From assembly GCF_003055625.1 (NCBI RefSeq), contig NZ_CP028811.1, forward strand, positions 3,038,001 to 3,102,000: 64,000 nucleotides of DNA, given 5' to 3'. The translations under genes were made by a program, and so were the position numbers. This document shows positions 25,983 through 34,948 of this stretch, one piece after another. The stretch comes from Flavobacterium magnum (GTDB taxonomy: Bacteria > Bacteroidota > Bacteroidia > Flavobacteriales > Flavobacteriaceae). Numbering within the stretch: the stretch's first letter is position 1; every line of letters starts with the position of its first letter. The notes beneath the pieces are model-generated. The model did no database searches. It saw only the letters and a program-made list of their open reading frames with translations, and was not told the origin of the DNA.

Positions 25983-27404
25983 TTAATTAAATGTCCTTGG
26001 TCCCAAAAAATTGGTCGTCAGTGTCTGCAGTCGCCTGTGCCCGCTGTACACCCCGATCCTGAGCTTCGTTTTGTCTCCACTGAGCAGCGATCTGTTGATT
26101 TCTATAAATAATGTGCCCTGCATAATGCCTTGCGGCTGCAAATCCTGAGTGGTGTGGCCCACAACAGTGACTGTACCTTTCCCGGAGAGTAGCTTAAACG
26201 CGATGTGTGTCAATCGCGATGCCGTTTTGTTAACCACCCTGTAGGTATAAACATTGCTTATATTCTCTCCCTTATGCTGAAACAATTGCCCAGGCACGCG
26301 GAACAACGCAGCGTCGACGTCGCTTCTGAAAAAAAGCAGTCCGGAAACCAACCCCGCAAGCAGGACCAACACTGCGGTATACGCTTTCATCCTTGTCGTA
26401 AACCGGAACGGCTGACGGTTTTCAATCTCATCTTCGGTGGCATATCGGATCAACCCTTTCGGAAGCCCTACGCCGGCCATCATCGCATCGCACTCGTCAA
26501 TGCACGCGGTACAGTTGATGCATTCGAGTTGGGTGCCGTTCCGGATATCAATTCCTGTAGGGCAAACATTGACGCACTGCAGGCAGTCGATACAATCGCC
26601 TTTACCCGTTGCGGCCCGATTTTCCTTTTTATTGAATTTGGCCCGCCCTGCTGTCTTTTCCCCGCGCACGAAGTCATAGGCCACGTTAATCGACTTGTTA
26701 TCAAGCAGCACGCCCTGCAGGCGGCCATAAGGGCAAACAATCAGGCAAACCTGCTCGCGGAACCACGCGTAAACGAAATAAAACACGAGCGTGAACAAGA
26801 CCAGCGCAATAAATGTACCCGATTCTTTTACCGGTCCATTCTCGATAATCCGCAGCAGTCGATCGCTGCCAATCAGGTAAGCCAGGAATACATTGGCAAT
26901 CCCGAACGACAGGATAAAGAACAGGGTCCATTTGAGCAGCCTTTTCCTTATTTTTTCGGCATTCCATTCCAACTTATCGAGCCGAAGCTGTGCACCACGG
27001 TCGCCATCAATCCAGTATTCGATGCGCCGGAATACCATTTCCATGAAAATCGTCTGCGGGCAGATCCACCCGCAAAAAATCCGGCCAAAGATGACAGTGA
27101 AAAGAATCACAAACACCACGCCCATGATCATCACCAGCACAAACAGGTAAAAATCCTGCGGACCAAATACCGCCCCGAAAATATTGAATTGCCTCTCCAG
27201 TACATTGAACATCATAAACTGGTTGCCATTGATCCTTATAAACGGATTAGCGACCAATATGAGCAACAGGATGTAGCTGACGTATTTGCGGTAGCGGTAA
27301 AGCGTCCCGCCGGGCTTTTTTGGGAACAGGAACTTCCGTTTTCCTGCTTCATCCAATGTACCTATACGATCGCGGAAACCGTCCTGTCTGGTCTGGTATT
27401 GCAT
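25983..27404 (-). CDS. ccoG: Cytochrome c oxidase accessory protein (FixG / RdxA)
   Basis: 473 residues. Several membrane helices, the periplasm-side 'CGWICPQTIFMEMVFRRIEYWIDG' and 'CLIVCPYGRLQGVLLD', and two ferredoxin-type clusters 'CIDCLQCVNVCPTGIDIRNGTQLECINCTACIDECD'-like spacing (two sets of CxxCxxC...CP). C-terminal Ig-like domain. CcoG reduces copper during CuB insertion into the cbb3 oxidase. It starts 6 bp after the end of ccoP. Confidence 0.95.
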   Translation of the reverse strand: MQYQTRQDGFRDRIGTLDEAGKRKFLFPKKPGGTLYRYRKYVSYILLLILVANPFIRINGNQFMMFNVLERQFNIFGAVFGPQDFYLFVLVMIMGVVFVILFTVIFGRIFCGWICPQTIFMEMVFRRIEYWIDGDRGAQLRLDKLEWNAEKIRKRLLKWTLFFILSFGIANVFLAYLIGSDRLLRIIENGPVKESGTFIALVLFTLVFYFVYAWFREQVCLIVCPYGRLQGVLLDNKSINVAYDFVRGEKTAGRAKFNKKENRAATGKGDCIDCLQCVNVCPTGIDIRNGTQLECINCTACIDECDAMMAGVGLPKGLIRYATEDEIENRQPFRFTTRMKAYTAVLVLLAGLVSGLLFFRSDVDAALFRVPGQLFQHKGENISNVYTYRVVNKTASRLTHIAFKLLSGKGTVTVVGHTTQDLQPQGIMQGTLFIEINRSLLSGDKTKLRIGVYSGHRRLQTLTTNFLGPRTFN

Positions 27405-27410
27405 GGCAGC

Positions 27411-28325
27411 CTATTTGACGGTTGGTTTGTCCATCGACGCTTTCGCCTCAGGCCTTACCCAAAGATCGCCATCAGGCGCTTTCGGGTCTTTAGGATGGGT
27501 GCCCTGCAACGACAGGATGTAGCTTGCGGCCTGCTGTATTTGTGTGGGTTTGAGCGTGCCTTTCCACGAAACCATGCCTTTGCCGTCACGGCCGCCATTG
27601 GTGATCGTATGGAAAAGATTCCTGATATCACCACCGAAAATCCAGTGGTCGTCTGTGAGGTTCGGCCCGATTTGCCCGCCGCCATCCGCACGGTGGCATG
27701 CTGCGCAGTTGGTTTGGAAGATGGCCTTTCCTTTATCCAGCGAGGGACCGTCGGTGAGCTGGGTGACGCTTTCCTCATCCATCAAATCCGGTGCGTGCCT
27801 GCGATATTCGGCGATATCAATTGTTGCCTGTGCCATTTCTTTGCTGAATTCGGCTTCCTGGTCATCAGCGCCCAGGATTTCATACCTTACAAGATAAAAT
27901 GCCCCGAAAATTATGCCGCCATAGAACAGGTAGAGCCACCAGGGCGGCAATTTGTTGTCGAGTTCCCTGATGCCGTCATAATTGTGATCCAGCAAAAGCA
28001 GCGCATTGTTCTCAACCGGTTCAGAACGCGTAAGGCGTTTCATTAGTCTTTTAAACCATTTGCGTTGCGTGAGCGGCACGACATCTTCAGCGACGAATGC
28101 GTTGCGTTTGTCCTCGGGCGTAATGTGGTAAATCAGGTTGTTGACCGCGCTCACCATGTACTCGACTGCAATCTGGATGACCAGGAATACAAAAAGTATC
28201 AGGATGATGATCGGATATTTTACAAAAGCGGGCCTGTTTCCCGAATCGACGAAAAACTCAATCAATCCGAAGAAGCCAAAGAAAATTAAAGGGCCGCGGA
28301 CGTATATGGGAAAGAACTTTTTCAT
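27411..28325 (-). CDS. ccoP: cbb3-type cytochrome c oxidase subunit III (mono-heme CcoP)
   Basis: 304 residues. Two N-terminal hydrophobic stretches, then 'LPPWWLYLFYGGIIFGAFYLV' (the FixP N-terminal domain), and one cytochrome c domain with 'NCAACHRADGGGQIGPNLTDD' (CxxCH) and a Met ligand in 'GMVSWKG'. Proteobacterial CcoP has two heme motifs; only one is present here, as expected for Bacteroidota. It passes electrons to the CcoNO core. Overlaps ccoQ by 4 bp. Confidence 0.93.
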   Translation of the reverse strand: MKKFFPIYVRGPLIFFGFFGLIEFFVDSGNRPAFVKYPIIILILFVFLVIQIAVEYMVSAVNNLIYHITPEDKRNAFVAEDVVPLTQRKWFKRLMKRLTRSEPVENNALLLLDHNYDGIRELDNKLPPWWLYLFYGGIIFGAFYLVRYEILGADDQEAEFSKEMAQATIDIAEYRRHAPDLMDEESVTQLTDGPSLDKGKAIFQTNCAACHRADGGGQIGPNLTDDHWIFGGDIRNLFHTITNGGRDGKGMVSWKGTLKPTQIQQAASYILSLQGTHPKDPKAPDGDLWVRPEAKASMDKPTVK

Positions 28326-28510
28326 TGCTCCTGAATTTTTAAGTTGTCGTTCAACGGAATGTCACTCAGGTACCTAAGCCGTTCTTTGCTGTAAAAAATC
28401 ACCCAAATCCCGAGTATGAGGAAGAAAAGGAAAAAGATGACCAATGACATAATCGGGTAAATTCCCACTCCGGTAATGGTCTCCATACTGTGTTTTATCT
28501 GTTCAAACAT
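28322..28510 (-). CDS. ccoQ: CcoQ-like small oxidase subunit
   Basis: 62 residues with a single membrane helix ('IYPIMSLVIFFLFFLILGIWVIFY') followed by a charged tail 'SKERLRYLSDIPLND'. Position between ccoNO and ccoP and the overlap with ccoP identify it; sequence conservation of this subunit is always low. Confidence 0.8.
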   Translation of the reverse strand: MFEQIKHSMETITGVGIYPIMSLVIFFLFFLILGIWVIFYSKERLRYLSDIPLNDNLKIQEQ

Positions 28511-28514
28511 AACG

Positions 28515-30704
28515 TTATTGTTTAGGGTTGTCTTTGACTTTTATATCGGTGCCGAGTCGTTGTATGTAGGCAATCAGTGCGGTGATTTCGCGCCGGCGCA
28601 TCGGGATGAACGGCTTGCCCTGTGCCGTCGCTGCCTCACGGCTGTCTTCATAACTTTTTACAAAATCAGGATCCTGGTACAGTGCTTTCTCAATTTGCAT
28701 CCCCTGCATCTCGATAGATTGGCCTGCGTTTCTGATATCGCTGTCACTGTAGGGCACGCCGAGCCGGCGCATGACTTTCATCTTGGATTGGATGTCCGAA
28801 TAGTCCATCGGCTTATTGTCAAACAGCCATTTATATCCGGGCATGATTGAGCCCGCCGAAGTGCTTTGCGGATCCCAGAGGTGGTTGAAATGCCAATTGT
28901 CATTGTATTTTCCGCCTACGCGGAGCAAATCGGGCCCTGTCCTTTTGGAACCCCAAAGGAATGGGTGGTCGTAAACGAATTCGCCTGCCTTCGATTGTGG
29001 CCCATACCGTTCGACCTCACTGCGGAACGGCCGAACCATCTGAGAGTGGCAGCTCACGCAGCCTTCCCTGATGTACAGGTCCCTGCCTTCGAGTTCCAGC
29101 GGCGTGTAAGGCTTGACGCTCGCAATCGTAGGAATGTTAGACTTGACCATAATCGTCGGGACAATCTGGATGATCCCGCCAATCAGTATGGCCACGGTTG
29201 CCAACAGGGTAAGCTGGACCGGCCTTCTTTCAAGCCACGGGTGAAATTTCTCTCCCCTGACACGGGCACGCCCGACTTTCTCCAATGCAGGCGCTTCGGC
29301 CAGTTCGTCTTCAACGGCGGCATTGGCCGTTACGGTTTTGTAAATGTTATATACCAGGATCAGCGTCCCTACAAGGTACAGCGTTCCGCCGATGGCGCGC
29401 ATCCAGTACATCGGGATGATCTGCTGTACCGTTTCAAGGAAATTACCGTAGGTGAGTGTGCCGTCCGGATTGAATTGCTTCCACATAGACGCCTGCACAA
29501 AACCAGCGACATACATCGGCAGGGTGTACATAATAATTCCAAGTGTTCCCAGCCAAAAGTGAACATTGGCGAGCTTTGTGGAAAACAATGGGCCTTTGGT
29601 CATCCTCGGCACCAGCCAGTAAATGACGCCAAATATCAGGAAACCGTTCCATCCCATGGCCCCTACATGCACGTGTGCGATAATCCAATCGGTAAAGTGC
29701 GCGATGGCATTTACATTTTTAAGCGACAGCATCGGTCCTTCAAATGTAGCCATCCCATATGCGGTAATGGCCACGACGAAAAACTTCAGTACGGGCTCGA
29801 CCCGCACCTTATCCCATGCGCCACGCAGCGTAAGCAAGCCGTTGATCATCCCGCCCCATGAAGGCGCAATCAGCATGACCGAAAAGACCACACCAAGATT
29901 CTGTGCCCAGGTAGGCAAGGCAGAATACAGCAGGTGGTGCGGTCCCGCCCAGATGTAAATAAAGATCAGCGACCAGAAATGCACAATGGATAAGCGGTAA
30001 GAGTACACCGGACGGTTTGCCGCCTTGGGTACAAAATAATACATCAGTCCGAGGAAAGGCGTGGTCAGGAAAAAAGCCACGGCATTGTGCCCGTACCACC
30101 ATTGCACTAGCGCATCCTGTACGCCTGCATAGGCCGAATAACTCTTAAGCGCCGAAACGGGCAGTTCAATGCTGTTGAAGATGTGCAGCACGGCGACCGT
30201 AACGAATGTCGCGAGGTAAAACCAGATGGCCACATACAAATGCCGTTCGCGACGCCGCAAAATGGTACCGATCATATTGATCCCGAAAATGACCCAAACC
30301 AGCGCAATGGCAATGTCAATGGGCCATTCCAGCTCGGCGTATTCTTTTGAGGTAGTGTAGCCCAGCGGCAGCGAAATAGCCGCCGAAACGATAATGAGCT
30401 GCCATCCCCAGAAATGCAGGTTGCTCAGCAAATCACTGTACATCCTCGCTTTAAGCAGCCGCTGTAACGAGTAATAAATCCCGGCAAACATCGCATTACC
30501 TACAAATGCAAAAATTACGGCATTGGTATGCAATGGCCTGAGCCTGCCGAAACTAAGCCACGAAATGCCGTCGGTCAGGTTTGGGAAAAGGAACAGGATG
30601 GCGAGCAGCAGTCCGACGGCCATACCCACCACGCCAAATAGGATTGTGGCATAGAGGAACTTCTTTACAATGCGGTTGTCGTAATAAAATTGTTGTATTT
30701 CCAT
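28515..30704 (-). CDS. ccoN: Fused cbb3 cytochrome c oxidase subunits I and II (CcoNO)
   Basis: 729 residues from MEIQQFYYDNRIVKKF, chosen because this start is one base after the ccoS stop. Residues 1-480 are the heme-copper core: 'LRPLHTNAVIFAFVGN' (low-spin heme His), 'WWYGHNAVAFFLTTPFLG' and 'WAGPHHLLYSALPTW' (CuB ligands), 'AHVHVGAMGWNGF'. The C-terminal 200 residues are CcoO with heme c motif 'EGCVSCHSQMVRPF' and Met in 'SIMPGYKWLF'. The gene fusion is typical of Bacteroidota. The enzyme reduces oxygen with high affinity and pumps protons. Confidence 0.96.
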   Translation of the reverse strand: MEIQQFYYDNRIVKKFLYATILFGVVGMAVGLLLAILFLFPNLTDGISWLSFGRLRPLHTNAVIFAFVGNAMFAGIYYSLQRLLKARMYSDLLSNLHFWGWQLIIVSAAISLPLGYTTSKEYAELEWPIDIAIALVWVIFGINMIGTILRRRERHLYVAIWFYLATFVTVAVLHIFNSIELPVSALKSYSAYAGVQDALVQWWYGHNAVAFFLTTPFLGLMYYFVPKAANRPVYSYRLSIVHFWSLIFIYIWAGPHHLLYSALPTWAQNLGVVFSVMLIAPSWGGMINGLLTLRGAWDKVRVEPVLKFFVVAITAYGMATFEGPMLSLKNVNAIAHFTDWIIAHVHVGAMGWNGFLIFGVIYWLVPRMTKGPLFSTKLANVHFWLGTLGIIMYTLPMYVAGFVQASMWKQFNPDGTLTYGNFLETVQQIIPMYWMRAIGGTLYLVGTLILVYNIYKTVTANAAVEDELAEAPALEKVGRARVRGEKFHPWLERRPVQLTLLATVAILIGGIIQIVPTIMVKSNIPTIASVKPYTPLELEGRDLYIREGCVSCHSQMVRPFRSEVERYGPQSKAGEFVYDHPFLWGSKRTGPDLLRVGGKYNDNWHFNHLWDPQSTSAGSIMPGYKWLFDNKPMDYSDIQSKMKVMRRLGVPYSDSDIRNAGQSIEMQGMQIEKALYQDPDFVKSYEDSREAATAQGKPFIPMRRREITALIAYIQRLGTDIKVKDNPKQ

Positions 30705-30705
30705 A

Positions 30706-30885
30706 TTATTCTTGTTTTGCTGGATTTGCAGGTTCTTCATCCCGGAGTTCATCGTCGAAAAGCATTCTTACAGAAGGGGTGTAATCATCGTCATACTGGC
30801 CCTTCCTTACCGCCCTGATGAAGGCGCTGAAAAAAACAATGGCCACGAGGATGCTGATCGATATTAAAAGATAGATGACACTCAT
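30706..30885 (-). CDS. ccoS: cbb3 oxidase assembly protein CcoS
   Basis: 59 residues. 'MSVIYLLISISILVAIVFFS' (one helix), then 'AFIRAVRKGQYDDDYTPSVRML', where 'G.FDD...P..R.L' is the CcoS signature. Starts within the end of ccoI (4-bp overlap) and stops one base before ccoN. CcoS is needed for cofactor insertion into CcoN. Confidence 0.93.
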   Translation of the reverse strand: MSVIYLLISISILVAIVFFSAFIRAVRKGQYDDDYTPSVRMLFDDELRDEEPANPAKQE

Positions 30886-33338
30886 ACGGTGGTTTTCATT
30901 TTCAAAATTATATTGGCATCGGCAGGTAAAATATGATGTGTATCACGCTTTGGGCTGACGGTCCTTACTTTAAGCCCGCGCGCGGCGTAATTGCCTGCAA
31001 CGGTGACGAAGCTGATGATGGTAATCGTACTCAATGGCATGATGATGGCCGCGACGATCGGCAGCAGGTTTCCGGTCACGGCAAAGTAAAGTCCGACCAC
31101 ATTGTAAGCCAGCGACAGGCCGAAGCTCATCCGGATGATCGTAATCGCCTTTTTTGAAAGTTTCAGGAATTTTTCCAGTCTGCCGAATTCCAACGCGTCG
31201 AGGATCGCATCGCAGGCGGGCGAAAATACATTGGTGTTTTCGGAAATTGCCACCCCAACATGGCTTTGCATCAGCGCACCGGCGTCGTTGAGTCCGTCAC
31301 CCACCATCATCACCCTATGACCCTGAAGCTGCAACGATTCAATATAGGAAAGCTTTTCCTGCGGCTTCCTGTTGAAAATCACCTCTGTCCCTGTCGGCAC
31401 GAGTTGTTCAAGATACGGGCGCTCGCCTTCGTTATCACCTGACAGGATTTTGAGATTGTAGTTTTTGCCGAGCGAAGCGAACAGCGCGGCGGCTTCAGGA
31501 CGGTATTGGTTACGGATGGTGAATTTCCCGAAGTAGCTGCCGTCTACAGCAATACAGACGACGCTTTGCAGGCTGTCTTCATTTTCATCCAAACCCACAT
31601 AGGCAGGCGACCCTATTTGTATTGTGCAGCCCGCCACCCTGCCTGAAATCCCCCTACCCGGAATTTCCTCATAACCCTCAACGGAAAGATTGGCGCCTTT
31701 GCCAAGATGGTCGTACAGCATCCTGCTGAACGGATGTCCCGATTGCCTGAGCAGGCTTGCAACCGCAACCGTATGCGGTGCCAACGGATTCCCGCTGTAA
31801 ACGATGGCCGCTTTGGTTGTGGTAATCGTGCCGGTCTTATCAAAAACGATGGTATCTATTTTCGACAACTGCTCTATCGCCATCGTATTTTTGAGGTAGA
31901 ATTTATGCCGGCCCATAATCCTGAGGATATTTCCCAATGTAAACGGGGCAGTAAGCGCCAGTGCACACGGACAGGCGACAATCAGTACAGCCGTAAATAC
32001 GTTAAATGCTGTATCACTATCCAACCTGATCCAGTAGCCCCATCCGGATAACGCGATCAGCAGCAGCACCGGGGTAAAATAGTGGCTGATGCGGTTTGTG
32101 ATGGTCTCAAAATCATGGCTTTGCTGTTTGGAAAATACCTTGTTGCCCCACAATTGGGTAAGATAACTTTGCGATACGGGCTTAATGACTTCCATTTCCA
32201 CCATCGCTCCTGAGAGCCTCCCGCCGGCAAACAGACGGTCGCCGGACGACTTGGACACCGGCAAGGCCTCACCCGTCACAAAACTGTAGTCGATGGCGGC
32301 GCTTTCGGAAATCAAAATGCCGTCAGCCGGAATGATTTCATGATTTCTTATCAGCAGCCGGTCTCCCTTACCCAGATCGTACACGGGTACATTTTCCTCC
32401 CCACCCCTTTCGGATTTCCTGGTTACCGCAATCGGGAAGTACGATTTAAAGTCGCGCTCGAAATTCAGGAATTTGTACGTTTTTGCCTGAAACATCTTTC
32501 CAAGCAGCATAAAAAATATCAGGCCCGTCATGCTGTCGAAAAATCCCGGACCGTGATCTGAAATGAGATCGGCGACGCTTCTGACAAACATTACGATGAT
32601 GCCCAGGGCAATCGGTACCTCGATATTGAGCATCTTAGCCCGCAGGCTTTGCCAGGCCGCCCGGTAGTAGCCGCTCGCCGAATAGAGGAAACTGGGCAGC
32701 GACAACAAAAATATCAGCCAACGGAAGAAACTGCGGTAACGGTCGAGCCAGAATTCATGGTGCTCAAAATACTCAGGAAATGACAGCAGCATGATGTTCC
32801 CAAAACAAAAAAAGGCGATGCCCAGCTTATAGGTAAGGCTGCGGTCTGCTGTTTTGCCCGGGTTGTCGTAATCCCCGAGGCTGATATTGGGTTCGTAGCC
32901 GATCGTCGACAGCAGTGTCACGACTTCCTTTAAGGAGATGTCAGCCGAATGAAAATGCACCCTCACTTTCTTTTCATGGAAATTGACCTGGGACGACAGT
33001 ATTCCAGGCCTCAGCTTCCTAAGATTTTCCAAAATCCAGATGCAGGAACTGCAATGGATATGCGGGATATGCAGCGATACGATGCAGCTGCCGGATTCAT
33101 TGAACTCGAGCAGTGTTTCGACAATCGCCTCGTTAGCAAGAAATTCATATTTGGACGTATCGGACAAGGGCACGGCGCCGGGCGTCTTCTGGAAATCATA
33201 GTAGTGGGAAAGTCCGCCCGCAGTAAAAATCTCATAGACTGTCCTGCAGCCGTTGCAGCAAAAAGATTTACCGTCCAGATGCAGCGTATCCCGCGCCGAA
33301 ACCTGCAGTCCGCAGTGAAAGCATTGATTGTCGCTCAT
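30882..33338 (-). CDS. ccoI: Copper-translocating P-type ATPase of the cbb3 operon (CcoI/FixI)
   Basis: 818 residues from MSDNQCFHCGLQV. N-terminal zinc-ribbon-like 'CFHCGL' and 'KSFCCNGCRTVYEIF', a heavy-metal-associated domain with 'CSSCIWILENL', eight membrane helices, the metal site CPC in 'IVACPCALALTAPF', 'DKTGTIT' phosphorylation site and 'MVGDGLNDAGALMQSHVGVAI'. CcoI exports copper for assembly of the oxidase. It is the first gene of the ccoI-S-N-Q-P-G-H-safE operon; two FNR-like motifs lie upstream. Confidence 0.95.
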   Translation of the reverse strand: MSDNQCFHCGLQVSARDTLHLDGKSFCCNGCRTVYEIFTAGGLSHYYDFQKTPGAVPLSDTSKYEFLANEAIVETLLEFNESGSCIVSLHIPHIHCSSCIWILENLRKLRPGILSSQVNFHEKKVRVHFHSADISLKEVVTLLSTIGYEPNISLGDYDNPGKTADRSLTYKLGIAFFCFGNIMLLSFPEYFEHHEFWLDRYRSFFRWLIFLLSLPSFLYSASGYYRAAWQSLRAKMLNIEVPIALGIIVMFVRSVADLISDHGPGFFDSMTGLIFFMLLGKMFQAKTYKFLNFERDFKSYFPIAVTRKSERGGEENVPVYDLGKGDRLLIRNHEIIPADGILISESAAIDYSFVTGEALPVSKSSGDRLFAGGRLSGAMVEMEVIKPVSQSYLTQLWGNKVFSKQQSHDFETITNRISHYFTPVLLLIALSGWGYWIRLDSDTAFNVFTAVLIVACPCALALTAPFTLGNILRIMGRHKFYLKNTMAIEQLSKIDTIVFDKTGTITTTKAAIVYSGNPLAPHTVAVASLLRQSGHPFSRMLYDHLGKGANLSVEGYEEIPGRGISGRVAGCTIQIGSPAYVGLDENEDSLQSVVCIAVDGSYFGKFTIRNQYRPEAAALFASLGKNYNLKILSGDNEGERPYLEQLVPTGTEVIFNRKPQEKLSYIESLQLQGHRVMMVGDGLNDAGALMQSHVGVAISENTNVFSPACDAILDALEFGRLEKFLKLSKKAITIIRMSFGLSLAYNVVGLYFAVTGNLLPIVAAIIMPLSTITIISFVTVAGNYAARGLKVRTVSPKRDTHHILPADANIILKMKTTV

Positions 33339-33390
33339 GATTTGGTCGTTTACCAGTGGCAAATGTCTGTTGCGATGGCGCCGCCTGAAA

Positions 33391-33434
33391 TGACTGAAAT
33401 CATTTTTACTGACGGCATTAAGTGACGCGCGTCA
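33391..33434. promoter_or_regulatory. Two FNR-like motifs between ccoI and the stress protein gene
   Basis: TGACTGAAATCA (33391-33402) and the perfect palindrome TGACGCGCGTCA (33423-33434), both TGAC-N4-(A/G)TCA, in the divergent promoter region of ccoI and the universal stress protein. Confidence 0.5.
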
Positions 33435-33487
33435 TATTCCGTGCCGAGGCCCGAAGGTAATTTTGTGGGGAATCAACAATCGATCGC

Positions 33488-34321
33488 ATGAAAAAAATAC
33501 TCTGCCCCACTGATTTTTCGAAGGCATCACTTAACGCCTTTGTGTATGCCGTCAATCTGGCCAAACGGGTTGGCGCAGAAATCGTTACGATACATGTATA
33601 CGACCTTCCCGCGGCAATAATCGATGCGTCTTTAGAAAACCTTTCGGAAATCCGGGATATAACCGAATGGGATCACTTCGAACAGTACAAAAGCGCCATC
33701 GCAAAACTCAGGGTGATCGCGGAAGAAAACCATGCGTCGCACCTGACGCTGACGCATATACTCGAGCAAGGCAACACCGTTGATACTGTGCTTCAGGCCG
33801 CTGCTAACAACCACGCCGACCTCATCATTATGGGAACGCACGGTGCTTCCGGCGTTACCGAAGCATTATTCGGATCGAATACCGAAAAAATCATGAACCG
33901 CGCGAATTGCCGCGTGCTCGCGATTCCGGCCGCGTGCGGGTACAGCCCACTTTCCCGGATCCTGTTCCTGAGTCGGTATGAGGAACGCGACAAAGCCACA
34001 TTGCGCGAACTGCTTGCATTTGCAGCACTCTTCCACGCGCGAATTGACGTACTCTATATTACCGCCAGGCATACGGACGACGAAGCCGACACCATCCGGG
34101 AATGGAAAAGGATTTTTTCCGGCGACGCTGTCGACTTCTATACCATCGCCAGTGACAGCCCCGAGGAAACAATTTTGGATTTCAGCGAAGTACACCATTC
34201 CAACCTGATTGCGTTGACCGTGAGGCACAAAGGCCTGCTCGAGCGGCTGTTCCTGTACAGCGTGGCACGTAAAATGGTGTTTCACTCAGTCTTGCCGGTG
34301 TTGTCTGTAAGTCATCGCTGA
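33488..34321 (+). CDS. Universal stress protein, two tandem UspA domains
   Basis: 277 residues. First domain 'KKILCPTDFSKASLNAFVYAVNLAK' to 'LIIMGTHGASGVTEALFGSNTEKI', which includes the ATP-binding G-x2-G-x9-G(S/T) pattern. The second domain (about 150-277) is degenerate ('ILFLSRYEERDKATLRELLAFA ... LIALTVRHKGLLERLFLYSVARKMVFH'). Tandem UspA proteins are frequently induced by low oxygen. Divergent from ccoI. Confidence 0.9.
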   Translation: MKKILCPTDFSKASLNAFVYAVNLAKRVGAEIVTIHVYDLPAAIIDASLENLSEIRDITEWDHFEQYKSAIAKLRVIAEENHASHLTLTHILEQGNTVDTVLQAAANNHADLIIMGTHGASGVTEALFGSNTEKIMNRANCRVLAIPAACGYSPLSRILFLSRYEERDKATLRELLAFAALFHARIDVLYITARHTDDEADTIREWKRIFSGDAVDFYTIASDSPEETILDFSEVHHSNLIALTVRHKGLLERLFLYSVARKMVFHSVLPVLSVSHR

Positions 34322-34388
34322 GAACGGCCGGTGACCTGGATGCCCGATAGTGGCAATGCCTGCTTAATGTATCGCGCGATGGCAGTAA

Positions 34389-34430
34389 AAATCCCAAAGT
34401 AAGCCTGTATTTCAGGGTACTTTGGGATTT
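34389..34430. terminator. Terminator-like hairpin between convergent genes
   Basis: AAATCCCAAAGTA pairs with TACTTTGGGATTT around a 16-nt loop. On the minus strand it is followed by TTTTTACTGCC. Confidence 0.65.
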
Positions 34431-34483
34431 CCAAATGTGCTGCTGTCTTTCGTTAAAACCGCAAACCTTTTATCGATGAGCGG

Positions 34484-34774
34484 TTAAAGCCATTGGAAGA
34501 AATTTGCCACTATAAGCAAAAAGCATATCGCCTGTGCGCCTACGAGCAGGTTGAATACGGTTTTCGGCGATTGCACCGAAATGATTGCGCCGTTCACTGC
34601 CAGCGAGGCAATAACGACTACAAACAATTGCAGCATCTGTGACAGTCCGGCGCCATGCTGAAGGATTTTCATCGCGGTGATCCCACCCACACAGCTCTGC
34701 AGCAATACGGAAAGCACACAGCTTCCGAGAAATCCTTTTTCGAATTGGCGGTATACATGTTGGTACGTACTCAT
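34484..34774 (-). CDS. Small membrane protein of unknown function
   Basis: 96 residues from MSTYQHVYRQFEKGFLGS; the longer open frame adds 23 residues with no start context. Three hydrophobic helices: 'GFLGSCVLSVLLQSCVGGITAM', 'LFVVVIASLAVNGAIISV' and 'LLVGAQAICFLLIVANFFQWL'. I do not recognise the family. An FNR-like motif 57 bp upstream suggests it is part of the low-oxygen group. Confidence 0.65.
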   Translation of the reverse strand: MSTYQHVYRQFEKGFLGSCVLSVLLQSCVGGITAMKILQHGAGLSQMLQLFVVVIASLAVNGAIISVQSPKTVFNLLVGAQAICFLLIVANFFQWL

Positions 34775-34830
34775 GATCAATCTTTTTAAAATTATAATGT
34801 AAAAGTACCCTGTTGTCGCGCCCGGAAATA

Positions 34831-34842
34831 TGACGGAAGTCA
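34831..34842. promoter_or_regulatory. FNR-like motif
   Basis: TGACGGAAGTCA, the fourth copy of TGAC-N4-(A/G)TCA in this region, upstream of the minus-strand membrane protein gene. Confidence 0.45.
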
Positions 34843-34888
34843 CGTTTGGGCATTTGCTTCGTCACAAATCACGTCAATAAACAAAAAT

Positions 34889-34928
34889 ATACCGATTGGT
34901 ATTATATTAATACTTTTTTGTATATTCG
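34889..34928 (+). promoter_or_regulatory. tetR promoter with overlapping operator
   Basis: ATACCGATTGGTAT (34889-34902) is an inverted repeat containing the TTG of the -33 element (34896-34898); 22 nt later TATATTCG (34921-34928) is one base off TAnnTTTG. A second palindrome GTATTA-TAT-TAATAC lies at 34899-34913. The 14-bp operator recurs at 35564. Confidence 0.7.
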
Positions 34929-34948
34929 CCAAACAATTATCTAATATC

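Noticed and set aside
26205..28046. Long plus-strand open frame of 613 codons
   Set aside because: It is antisense to ccoG and ccoP, whose motifs are unmistakable; the composition is typical of a shadow frame.
28866..29861. Plus-strand open frame of 331 codons
   Set aside because: Antisense to ccoNO; no family features.
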